21,757 bases of DNA from UBA1724 sp963632245 (GTDB taxonomy: Bacteria > Verrucomicrobiota > Lentisphaeria > Oligosphaerales > Oligosphaeraceae): positions 1-21,757 of the forward strand of contig CAVGTF010000020.1 of the NCBI GenBank assembly GCA_963632245.1, given 5' to 3'. Under the pieces are notes generated by a model. It had not been told where the DNA came from. It saw only the letters and a program-made list of their open reading frames with translations, and did no database searches. Below, piece after piece: positions 1-5,905 of the stretch. The position numbers and the translations under genes are program-made. Each line of letters opens with the position of its first letter. The first letter of the stretch is position 1.

Positions 1-1086
1 GATTTGGACGGTGCAGAGCCGTTCGTAGAGATCCAGGCGGAAGGCGCCCTCCCGGACCATTTTGGGAAGATCACGGTTGGTGGCGGAGAGGACCCGGACA
101 TTTACCTTGATCTCCTCGTTGCCGCCTACGCGCTTGAAACGCCCTTCCTCCAGGACACGCAGGAGGATTCCCTGGACCTCCTTGGGGAGCTCGCCGATTT
201 CGTCCAAGAAGAGCGTGCCGCCATTGGCCTGCTCGAAACATCCGATGCGCTGTTCCTTTGCGTCGGTGAAGGCGCCTTTTTCGTGTCCCAGGAAGGCGCT
301 TTCTAGCAGGGACGGATTGATGCTGGCACAGTTGATGGCGACGAATTCCTGGTCTTTGCGGGGCGATTTCTGGTGAATCATTAGGGCCACGGATTCTTTC
401 CCGGTGCCGGACTCGCCTTGGATGAGCACCCGTGCGTGGTCGTAGGAGGCCACGAGGGCGATTTTTTCCTGGAGCTCCTGGATTGCGTCGCTATTGCCGA
501 TGATTTCCCGGTTGCCGTAGCGGCGGTATTGCTCGAGCATCTCTCTCTCAGTCTGGGTCCACTTGGTTTCGGGATTCAGGGCGGCAATGTGCCGAATGGC
601 TTTAGAGTAGGCATCCTGGTCCTGGAAGTTCCGGTAGAAGTATCCGGCGGCTTCCAGCAGCTCGTGGTATTTCTCGCCCAGGGGCGCCTTGGGATCGCAG
701 AGCGGCGCCATCTTGGAGGCATCCAGATCGTAGTATTTTGCGACCAGTTCGGCGAGGCCGAGGTCTTCGTCGATGCATGCCTCCAGGTTTGCGCGGACCT
801 CCTCGATGTCGGGGTCTTCGGGGAGGGGGTAGGAACTGAACCAGGTGACCTCGATCTTCTTGCGCTTCAGGGACACCAGCGCTTTTCCAATGCGCTTCAC
901 ATTCCCCAGGAGGCTGACACCCAGGATGACAATGCGCGAATAGTCCCCGGGCTTTTCCAGGAACTCCGGGAGACGGCGCTTGCTCATGCCCAGGATATCC
1001 GCTTTCTTGAAGTGCTGCAGGACCAGTGCGGCGGATAGTGCGTAGTCAAGATAGGACCATCCGGTGAGGATCAGGGTCTTTTCCAT
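1..1086 (-). CDS. sigma-54-dependent transcriptional activator with DHH-like N-terminal domain (3' end outside window)
   Basis: The 362 visible residues contain a sigma-54 AAA+ domain: Walker A GESGTGKE at about residues 224-231, the sigma-54 contact loop as GAFTDA (271-276; the family norm is GAFTGA), and Walker B GTLFLDEIGE. The C-terminal part, including any DNA-binding HTH, lies beyond the left edge. Residues 1 to about 170 are neither a receiver nor an obvious PAS domain. They read like the first half of a DHH-family phosphoesterase: a strand ending VILGVS near residues 53-58, then a helix, then a strand ending WFSSY (82-86) where DHH enzymes have the DHH triad. The catalytic residues are thus absent, which suggests a binding rather than an enzymatic role; this part is inference. 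The ATG at 1086 lies 4 bp after the exonuclease stop, so the two genes are almost certainly co-transcribed. The AAA+ assignment is firm and the sensor assignment tentative. Confidence 0.9.
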   Translation of the reverse strand, partial: MEKTLILTGWSYLDYALSAALVLQHFKKADILGMSKRRLPEFLEKPGDYSRIVILGVSLLGNVKRIGKALVSLKRKKIEVTWFSSYPLPEDPDIEEVRANLEACIDEDLGLAELVAKYYDLDASKMAPLCDPKAPLGEKYHELLEAAGYFYRNFQDQDAYSKAIRHIAALNPETKWTQTEREMLEQYRRYGNREIIGNSDAIQELQEKIALVASYDHARVLIQGESGTGKESVALMIHQKSPRKDQEFVAINCASINPSLLESAFLGHEKGAFTDAKEQRIGCFEQANGGTLFLDEIGELPKEVQGILLRVLEEGRFKRVGGNEEIKVNVRVLSATNRDLPKMVREGAFRLDLYERLCTVQI

Positions 1087-1090
1087 GGGG

Positions 1091-1636
1091 CTATTTCCTT
1101 AGGTTTGAAGAGGAGTCGAAGTGCTTTCTGAGGTCGTCGGGCACGCCCATCTGCGCGGTGATGACGGCGCAGGCGGCGGCGTCCTCCAGGGCGTCGTGGT
1201 GGCGGAACTGTATGCCGAAGCGCTCTGCCATGGCGTCTAACGAGTGCGAGGACATCTCGGGGAAGCACCGGCGGCTGAGGCGCACGCTGTCCACGTAGTC
1301 GAATTCCACGGGCGGGAGGTCGTAGAGGGAGAGCACGCTGCGCAGCTGACCCAGGTCGAAGGGCGCGTTGTGGATGACGACGCACTCCGCAGAAAGCAGC
1401 ATCTCCCGCAGGTCTGGCCAGACCTCCGGAAATTCCGGGGAGTTGCATACATCCCAGTAGTGCAGGCCGTGGATCTCCGTGAAGTCCGGTCGCATCCAGC
1501 GGTAGCCCTTGTGGGGGAAAATCAGCCACTCTTGACCCTCTAATACCACACCGTCCTCCACAATCGCACAGCCCGCCGCACAAATGCTCCCCGAGGCACT
1601 GTTGGCAGTCTCAAAGTCAAGCCCGACTAGTCTCAT
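1091..1636 (-). CDS. DnaQ-like DEDDh 3'-5' exonuclease
   Basis: A 181-residue single-domain exonuclease of the RNase T/DnaQ fold. The DEDDh motifs are visible: Exo I LDFET (D7, E9), Exo II as HNAPFD, and Exo III as HDALEDA, with the general-base His and last metal-binding Asp. Such proteins remove nucleotides from 3' ends of DNA or RNA; the substrate cannot be told from sequence, and a polymerase III epsilon role is less likely for a stand-alone copy paired with a regulator. The start was placed at the ATG ending at 1636 rather than the in-frame ATG at 1684. It has an AGGGA ribosome-binding site about 8 bases upstream, its protein starts right before Exo I, and the sigma-54 promoter predicts a transcript start near 1686, leaving the upstream ATG without a leader. 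It is the first gene of a two-gene operon with the sigma-54 activator. Confidence 0.88.
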   Translation of the reverse strand: MRLVGLDFETANSASGSICAAGCAIVEDGVVLEGQEWLIFPHKGYRWMRPDFTEIHGLHYWDVCNSPEFPEVWPDLREMLLSAECVVIHNAPFDLGQLRSVLSLYDLPPVEFDYVDSVRLSRRCFPEMSSHSLDAMAERFGIQFRHHDALEDAAACAVITAQMGVPDDLRKHFDSSSNLRK

Positions 1637-1696
1637 GGCAAATCCCTGTTTCCGATACTCCCGGAACCACTCCGGGAGCCGCATGATATTAAAAAT

Positions 1697-1713
1697 AGCA
1701 AGGGAAATGCCAA
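1697..1713 (-). promoter_or_regulatory. sigma-54 (RpoN) -24/-12 promoter of the exonuclease-activator operon
   Basis: Read on the minus strand, the site is TTGGCATTTCCCTTGCT. It matches the -24 element (TTGGCA) and -12 element (TTGCT), with exactly 10 bases between the invariant GG and GC, as in the TGGCACG-N4-TTGCW consensus. The predicted start of transcription is near 1686, giving a leader of about 50 bases to the ATG at 1636. The operon encodes a sigma-54 activator, so autoregulation is a natural inference. Confidence 0.72.
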
Positions 1714-1918
1714 TTGCTCAAAATATGGTCAATATCTGTTAGAAAAATCAGTAAAAAATGCAAATTTCCCCGGTTTTCTGGAAAAATATTTGACAGTATG
1801 GTGAAAATATGACCAGATGCAAGAGGTGCTGGGTTCTGCTTGAAAAGGATGATATGTGGCGAGATTTCCAGACCCTTTCGAAAGAGGTGGAGATGCTGCA
1901 AAAAAAGAAATCTCCCTC

Positions 1919-1984
1919 GGAAAATGCAGGAGAATGGCGCAAAAGTCCTTCGAGAAATGCAGGAGATTGGTGCAAAAGTCGTTG
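1919..1984. repeat. two 33-bp imperfect tandem repeats upstream of the sigma-54 promoter
   Basis: Two adjacent 33-bp units share ATGCAGGAGA, then a near-identical GCAAAAGTC core at 1939-1947 and 1972-1980. They lie roughly 240-290 bp upstream of the sigma-54 promoter, in a range used by enhancer sites, and the 33-bp period is close to three helical turns. A 10-bp palindrome CTTTCGAAAG lies just beside them at 1875-1884. No convincing protein is encoded through them. Confidence 0.6.
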
Positions 1985-1994
1985 GACTTTTGCA
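1971..1994. promoter_or_regulatory. perfect inverted repeat, candidate enhancer (UAS) for the sigma-54 activator
   Basis: Arms TGCAAAAGTC (1971-1980) and GACTTTTGCA (1985-1994) are perfect reverse complements separated by four bases. A third half-site of the same sequence lies at 1939-1947. Dyads of this size, some 290 bp upstream of a -24/-12 promoter, fit a dimer-binding enhancer. Which protein binds is inference. Confidence 0.45.
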
Positions 1995-2073
1995 AATGGG
2001 AAGGGCGTTTTTTGCTCTTTCCCGTTGAGTGCTAGCTGGTAATGGTGGAATTTTAGGTTTTCGGGAAGGAGAC

Positions 2074-2089
2074 GCCGCCATGATGCGGC
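2074..2089. other. small GC hairpin in gene-free region
   Basis: GCCGC (2074-2078) pairs with GCGGC (2085-2089) around a six-base loop and is followed by CTTTT on the plus strand. It could be a weak terminator, but no plus-strand gene upstream was recognised. Apart from the repeats listed here, nothing gene-like is seen between 1714 and 2632. Confidence 0.25.
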
Positions 2090-2126
2090 CTTTTGGGCTT
2101 GTGGAAACCGTCTTCGGAAAGGGTAT

Positions 2127-2354
2127 GCGGGGGTGCGGGGGCGGCAGCCCCAGTCCTTTGGATACCCTCCCCGGGATCCTTTCCCCCCGCCTATGATTTG
2201 TCGCCTGTCGGTGGCGCCGATACCGCTTCGAAACCGTGGCTAGCCCTAGAGCGATTCTTCCCCTAGCCGGGGACCCAAAGGACGGGGGCACTGTGCCCCC
2301 GTACCCCTTTTATGCCCTTCCGCCTATCGGCGGTACCGTGCATTGCCCATTGCC
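2127..2354. repeat. 228-bp direct repeat, copy 1 (MITE/REP-like, internal inverted arms)
   Basis: This segment recurs at 2380-2607 with no difference found on reading. Within it, the left segment 2127-2161 (ending AGTCCTTTGG) and the segment 2274-2307 (starting CCCAAAGGAC) are imperfect reverse complements of about 33 bp, so most of the unit can fold on itself. Local hairpins include GGGGG-CACTG-TGCCCCC type pairing near 2283-2300. No transposase or credible coding frame is present. A non-autonomous mobile or REP-like element is the best guess. Confidence 0.85.
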
Positions 2355-2379
2355 GCTCGTATATCGCAGGCATGCTCTA

Positions 2380-2607
2380 GCGGGGGTGCGGGGGCGGCAG
2401 CCCCAGTCCTTTGGATACCCTCCCCGGGATCCTTTCCCCCCGCCTATGATTTGTCGCCTGTCGGTGGCGCCGATACCGCTTCGAAACCGTGGCTAGCCCT
2501 AGAGCGATTCTTCCCCTAGCCGGGGACCCAAAGGACGGGGGCACTGTGCCCCCGTACCCCTTTTATGCCCTTCCGCCTATCGGCGGTACCGTGCATTGCC
2601 CATTGCC
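2380..2607. repeat. 228-bp direct repeat, copy 2
   Basis: This is the second copy of the unit at 2127-2354, offset by 253 bp, with a 25-bp unique spacer (2355-2379) between the copies. Its right end lies 25 bp upstream of the -35 region of the CsoR-like gene. Complete identity suggests recent duplication or gene conversion. Confidence 0.85.
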
Positions 2608-2632
2608 CCTTTCCCATTCTTTGCCTTCCTGC

Positions 2633-2660
2633 TTGAAACAAATACCCGTATGGGTATATA
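2633..2660 (+). promoter_or_regulatory. sigma-70-type promoter of the csoR-like gene
   Basis: TTGAAA at 2633-2638 and TATATA at 2655-2660 form a -35/-10 pair with a 16-base spacer. The CsoR-like operator occupies this spacer, so bound repressor would block polymerase directly. Confidence 0.55.
2642..2657. promoter_or_regulatory. CsoR-type operator upstream of the csoR-like gene
   Basis: ATACCC, a four-base centre and GGGTAT form a dyad of the kind bound by CsoR tetramers in other bacteria. The same word recurs in front of the P-type ATPase gene (3088-3127), which supports a shared regulator, presumably the adjacent CsoR-like protein. Confidence 0.7.
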
Positions 2661-2744
2661 TTTAGGGCATCGCCCGGAAAGTGTGGTGGGCGGATTTTGA
2701 TTTGGGTGTGTCTGGTGTTTGGCTTAAGAAGGAGCGTGTGTGTC

Positions 2745-3020
2745 ATGAAGAAGTGCATGAATTCGGAGAGCTTGCATCGTCGGTTGAAGAAGATTATTGG
2801 CCAGGTGCGGGCCATTGACCGGATGATTGAGGAGGACGTGCCCTGCGAGGATGTGTTGGCTCAGATCAATGCGGCGAAGAGTGCGTTGCATGGCTGTGGC
2901 AAGGTGGTATTGGAGGGGCACATCCGGCACTGCGTGCTGGACGGCATTCGCCACGGCGATGCCGACAAGACCATCGACGCCTTCACCAAGGCGGTGGAGC
3001 GTTTCGCGAACATGAAGTAG
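2745..3020 (+). CDS. csoR: CsoR/RcnR-family metal-sensing transcriptional repressor, copper-type ligands
   Basis: A 91-residue all-helical DUF156/CsoR-family repressor. The typical N-terminal helix LHRRLKKIIGQVRAIDRMIEE is followed by Cys34, His59 and Cys63. This C-H-C pattern corresponds to the Cu(I) ligands of CsoR, not to the H-C-H-H set of RcnR or the two-Cys CstR pattern. Known members leave DNA when they bind Cu(I). The ATG at 2745 was chosen because an AAGAAGGAG ribosome-binding site lies 11 bases upstream; a longer frame opening at 2697 lacks one. It sits upstream of a metal-exporting ATPase in the same direction, and near-identical operator words precede both genes, so it likely represses itself and the exporter. 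The symbol rests on family and ligands only. Confidence 0.9.
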   Translation: MKKCMNSESLHRRLKKIIGQVRAIDRMIEEDVPCEDVLAQINAAKSALHGCGKVVLEGHIRHCVLDGIRHGDADKTIDAFTKAVERFANMK

Positions 3021-3026
3021 CGTTTC

Positions 3027-3049
3027 CCCCTCGCGCATTTTGCGAGGGG
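3027..3049 (+). terminator. hairpin after the csoR-like gene
   Basis: CCCCTCGC and GCGAGGGG form a perfect 8-bp stem with a 7-base loop, starting 7 bases after the stop codon. The T-run (3066-3071) is distant, so this may be a partial terminator or an RNA-stabilising stem. The next gene has its own operator region. Confidence 0.5.
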
Positions 3050-3087
3050 AGCCGAGCGGACAGGATTTTTTACCAGAAACTAAACCG

Positions 3088-3127
3088 ATACAAGTATGGG
3101 TATTAATACAGATACCCGTATAAGCTT
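3088..3127. promoter_or_regulatory. tandem CsoR-type operators before the P-type ATPase gene
   Basis: The site ATACAAGTATGGGTAT (3088-3103) keeps the right half of the csoR operator, and ATACCCGTATAAGCTT (3112-3127) keeps the left half, with centres 24 bp apart. The two intact half-sites face each other across an 8-bp gap. Arrangement and similarity to 2642-2657 indicate control by the same regulator. The ATPase ribosome-binding site (GAGGAG) starts right after. Confidence 0.6.
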
Positions 3128-3143
3128 GAGGAGATTCCCTGCC

Positions 3144-5024
3144 ATGAAGGCGTTTTTAGAGAAGATCGAGGACTTTTTGGAGTTCGGCGGCACGCGGAAG
3201 GAGATTGTGTTTCTCGTGTTGTCGGGGATTGCGGTGGTATGCAGTCTCTTCGGGTGGCATCCCTGTGGGATAGAGCCCGCGTGGGTGGCGATTGTGTTGT
3301 GTGGTGTGCCCATTGTGCTGGAGGCCTTCGTGGGTCTGGTGGGCTCCTTCGACATCAAGACGGATGTGCTGGTGGCCATGGCGCTGATTGCGTCCATTGG
3401 CATTGGCGAGTATTTTGCGGCGGGCGAGGTCGCCTTCATTATGCAGCTGGGCGAGCTGTTGGAGGATCTGACGGTGGCGCGTGCCCGTGCGGGCATTGAG
3501 AAGCTGGTTCGCTTGACGCCGCAGACCGCGCGGGTTTTGCGTGGGGGGGTCGAGGAGGTCATTCCTGCCGAACAGGTGCGGGTAGGGGACCGGATTCGTG
3601 TGTTGCCTGGCGAGAGCGTGCCCGTGGATGGCGTGATCGTCTCGGGACAGACCTCCATTGACCAGTCGGTGATGACCGGCGAGTCCATGCCGGTGGACAA
3701 GACGGTGGGCGATCCCGTCTCCAGCGGCACGGTGAACCAGTTCGGCGCTTTTGAGATGGACGCCGTGAAGGTAGGCGAGGACAGCTCCATTCAGCGGATG
3801 GTGCGCTTGGTGCAGTCGGCGGATGCGGGCAAAGCGAAGATTGTGGGGATTGCGGACCGCTGGGCTACGTGGATTGTGGTGATTGCGCTGGCGAGTGCCG
3901 GCGTGACGTGGCTGGTGACGGGGCAGGCGATCCGTGCGGTGACGATCCTGGTGGTCTTTTGTCCCTGTGCGCTGGTGTTGGCGACTCCCACGGCCATCAT
4001 GGCGGCCATTGGCAATGCCACGAGGCATGGCTTTCTGGTGCGGGAGGGCGATGCCTTGGAGCGTCTTTCCCTGGTGAAGGTAGTGACCTTCGACAAGACG
4101 GGCACGTTGACCTATGGTGCTCCCGAGGTGGTGGGCGTGGGGAGTGTCTCTGAGGCTCTTTCCGAGTCGGCGCTCTATCGCCTAGCGGCATCGGCGGAGC
4201 AGTTCTCCGAACACCCGCTGGGAAAGGCCATCGTGAAGGGCTATCGGAAGGACGGCGCGGAGACCCTCCCCGCCGAGGAATTTGAGATGCTCCCGGGACG
4301 TGGCGTCTGCGCCACCGTGGATGGTCATCGCATCTGCGCTGGCAATCCCGAGCTGCTGCGGGAGCAGGGCGTGGAGATGACGCCGCCCGCCGCTGCAGGA
4401 AAGTACCTGGACGAGGGATGCACGGTCACGTATGTCTCCGTGGATGGCGCCTTCGCTGGATTCGTCGCCCTCGCGGATACCCTTCGCCGCGAGAGCTTCA
4501 CGACCATCGCGTCTCTCGCGGGACTCCAGGTCACGCCCGTGCTTTTGACCGGCGATCATGAAAATGCGGCGAAGGCAATTGCAGAAAAGCTGAAGATCCG
4601 CGAAGTGAAGGCCGATTGTCTCCCCGAGGACAAGCTGACCGCCATTGAGGAATACCAGAAGAAAGGCATGCCGGTCTGCATGATTGGCGATGGCATCAAC
4701 GACGCCCCCGCCCTCAAGAAGGCGAATGTGGGAATCGCCATGGGCGGTGTGGGAAGCGACATCGCCGTGGATGCCGCGGATATCGCCCTGGTGAATGACG
4801 ACGTGAAGGAGCTCCCGCACCTGATTGCGCTCTCCCGCCGCACAATGACCACCATCAAGCTCAATATGTGCTTTTCCATGGGCGTGAACTTCGTGGCCAT
4901 CATCCTGGCCGCCATCGGGACCCTGAATCCCGTGGTGGGCGCACTGGTTCATAACGGCGGATCCTTCCTGGTCATCCTCAACTCCGCACTCCTCCTCCAG
5001 TGGAGATACAACCGGCTTTGCTAA
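3144..5024 (+). CDS. heavy-metal-translocating P1B-type ATPase (CopA/ZntA-like)
   Basis: A 626-residue inner-membrane cation exporter. Visible motifs: TGES-type actuator loop, membrane CPC at 273-275, phosphorylated Asp317 in DKTGTLT, the His-Pro pair at 357-358, and the GDGINDAP hinge at 515-522. Roughly eight hydrophobic segments are seen, with no N-terminal Cys-X-X-Cys metal-binding domain. The ATG at 3144 was chosen because GAGGAG lies 10 bases upstream; an earlier ATG at 3096 lies inside the operator. The C-H-C CsoR neighbour and shared operators argue for Cu(I). However, the last transmembrane segment carries HNGGS (His603, Asn604) where Zn/Cd pumps have His-Asp/Glu and Cu pumps have a Met-Ser motif, so specificity is left open. 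It lies 95 bp before a flavodoxin gene. Confidence 0.92.
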   Translation: MKAFLEKIEDFLEFGGTRKEIVFLVLSGIAVVCSLFGWHPCGIEPAWVAIVLCGVPIVLEAFVGLVGSFDIKTDVLVAMALIASIGIGEYFAAGEVAFIMQLGELLEDLTVARARAGIEKLVRLTPQTARVLRGGVEEVIPAEQVRVGDRIRVLPGESVPVDGVIVSGQTSIDQSVMTGESMPVDKTVGDPVSSGTVNQFGAFEMDAVKVGEDSSIQRMVRLVQSADAGKAKIVGIADRWATWIVVIALASAGVTWLVTGQAIRAVTILVVFCPCALVLATPTAIMAAIGNATRHGFLVREGDALERLSLVKVVTFDKTGTLTYGAPEVVGVGSVSEALSESALYRLAASAEQFSEHPLGKAIVKGYRKDGAETLPAEEFEMLPGRGVCATVDGHRICAGNPELLREQGVEMTPPAAAGKYLDEGCTVTYVSVDGAFAGFVALADTLRRESFTTIASLAGLQVTPVLLTGDHENAAKAIAEKLKIREVKADCLPEDKLTAIEEYQKKGMPVCMIGDGINDAPALKKANVGIAMGGVGSDIAVDAADIALVNDDVKELPHLIALSRRTMTTIKLNMCFSMGVNFVAIILAAIGTLNPVVGALVHNGGSFLVILNSALLLQWRYNRLC

Positions 5025-5025
5025 C

Positions 5026-5055
5026 GCCACAGGCGGAACGCGCCTCGCCTGCGGC
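5026..5055 (+). other. intercistronic hairpin between ATPase and flavodoxin genes
   Basis: Bases 5026-5035 pair with 5046-5055 in a 10-bp stem with one mismatch and a 10-base loop, beginning right after the ATPase stop codon. It lacks a T-run. A role in differential expression or transcript stability is possible; a terminator is less likely. Confidence 0.4.
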
Positions 5056-5119
5056 ATGTCCAAGGCGGCGTTCCCGGGGTTCGTGTGTTGTTGTCCCTTG
5101 TCAATAAGGAGGTCTTTCG

Positions 5120-5635
5120 ATGTCTGTGAGTGTGAATCGTGGAAGAGTGGCGGTGGTGTATTTCTCGTGGAGTCCGGAGGGCGGCACCCGCCAGGCGGCG
5201 AAGGCGATCGCCGGCGCGTTGTCGGCGGATCTCTTCGAGATCGTCCCCCAGACGGCGTATAACCGCGACTACCGGAAGTGCTGCGACGAGGCAAATCCCG
5301 AGTGCTACGGAAAACAGCTTCGCCCCATCCGCCCCATGGAGGGATGGGATCCCGCGCGCTACGACGCGGTTTTCGTGGGGACTCCCAATTGGTGGGGGAC
5401 CATGGCGCCGCCTGTGCGCACTTGGGTGACCCAGAATGCAGAGGCCCTCAAGGGAAAGACCCTCTGCCTCTTCCAGACGAACGGTGGAGGCGGAATGCAA
5501 CGCTGCGAACGCGAATTCGCAGAACTCCTTCCCGGCGTAAATCTCCTCCCAGCAAAGGCAGTCTCCGGCGCCTCCGTCCACAGAGAACTCCCCGCTTTCG
5601 AAAAATTCGCCAAGGAAAACGTGACAATCCAATAG
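5120..5635 (+). CDS. flavodoxin-family protein
   Basis: A 171-residue single-domain flavodoxin fold. The FMN phosphate-binding loop is seen as YFSWSPEGGTRQ near the N-terminus, followed by the DLFEI strand, GTPNWWGTMAPPV (the family's G-x-P-x-W-W isoalloxazine loop) and TNGGGG. Such proteins carry FMN and act as soluble electron carriers or quinone/nitro reductase partners. It resembles the Flavodoxin_4 type, which often contains an insert like the Cys-containing stretch CCDEANPEC here. The start is set by a strong AAGGAGG site 7 bases upstream. It follows the metal ATPase by 95 bp and precedes a terminator, so it is probably the last gene of the metal-responsive unit, perhaps for redox stress; that role is inference. 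Confidence 0.85.
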   Translation: MSVSVNRGRVAVVYFSWSPEGGTRQAAKAIAGALSADLFEIVPQTAYNRDYRKCCDEANPECYGKQLRPIRPMEGWDPARYDAVFVGTPNWWGTMAPPVRTWVTQNAEALKGKTLCLFQTNGGGGMQRCEREFAELLPGVNLLPAKAVSGASVHRELPAFEKFAKENVTIQ

Positions 5636-5655
5636 CGCCCCCCTCCCATACGCAG

Positions 5656-5694
5656 AAAAGGCCGGTGGAACCCTCGTTCCATCGGCCTTTTTTT
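5656..5694 (+). terminator. rho-independent terminator after the flavodoxin gene
   Basis: AAAGGCCGGTGGAA pairs with TTCCATCGGCCTTT around a six-base loop and runs straight into a T7 tract. It closes the metal-resistance block. Its stem is nearly the same as that of the terminator at 6656-6695. Confidence 0.9.
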
Positions 5695-5770
5695 GTGCGT
5701 GCGACTAGGAGAAAATCCACGAAATCTTCGTAACTGATTGCAAAAAAAAACTTATGCTACACTAACCAAC

Positions 5771-5875
5771 GCACCGGCGCCGAATCGGTCGGCGGCGTGC
5801 CAGAGTTTTTCAACGGGAAAGCCTTAAAACAGAGGGAAACAAGAAAACAATCTGCAACGGAACTCTTGTTGCAGA
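5771..5875 (+). other. structured 5' leader of the DUF805 gene
   Basis: Two stems stand out in the 211 bases between the upstream terminator and the DUF805 ATG. One is a GC-rich imperfect stem at about 5771-5800. The other is a perfect 8-bp inverted repeat, TCTGCAAC (5851-5858) with GTTGCAGA (5868-5875), some 30 bases before the start codon. A TATGCT box at 5753-5758 could be a -10 element, but no good -35 is placed. No known riboswitch class was recognised. Confidence 0.4.
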
Positions 5876-5905
5876 GCTAACCCCAAACCCCAAGGAGTTT
5901 TAAAG

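Noticed and set aside
1637..1684. Upstream ATG start for the exonuclease
   Set aside because: It would lie at the predicted transcription start of the sigma-54 promoter and has no ribosome-binding site.
1689..2291. 200-codon minus-strand frame in the gene-free region
   Set aside because: It runs through tandem repeats and the 228-bp element, has no family resemblance or ribosome-binding site, and overlaps the sigma-54 promoter.
2236..2496. Plus-strand frame with repeated peptide words inside the 228-bp repeats
   Set aside because: Proline-rich product created by the DNA repeat itself; no start signal and no homology recognised.
2127..2607. CRISPR or insertion sequence reading of the direct repeats
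   Set aside because: Only two copies of 228 bp with one 25-bp spacer, no cas genes, no transposase frame and no clear target-site duplication.
3096..3143. Upstream ATG start for the P-type ATPase
   Set aside because: It lies inside the operator pair and lacks a ribosome-binding site; the ATG at 3144 has GAGGAG at proper distance.
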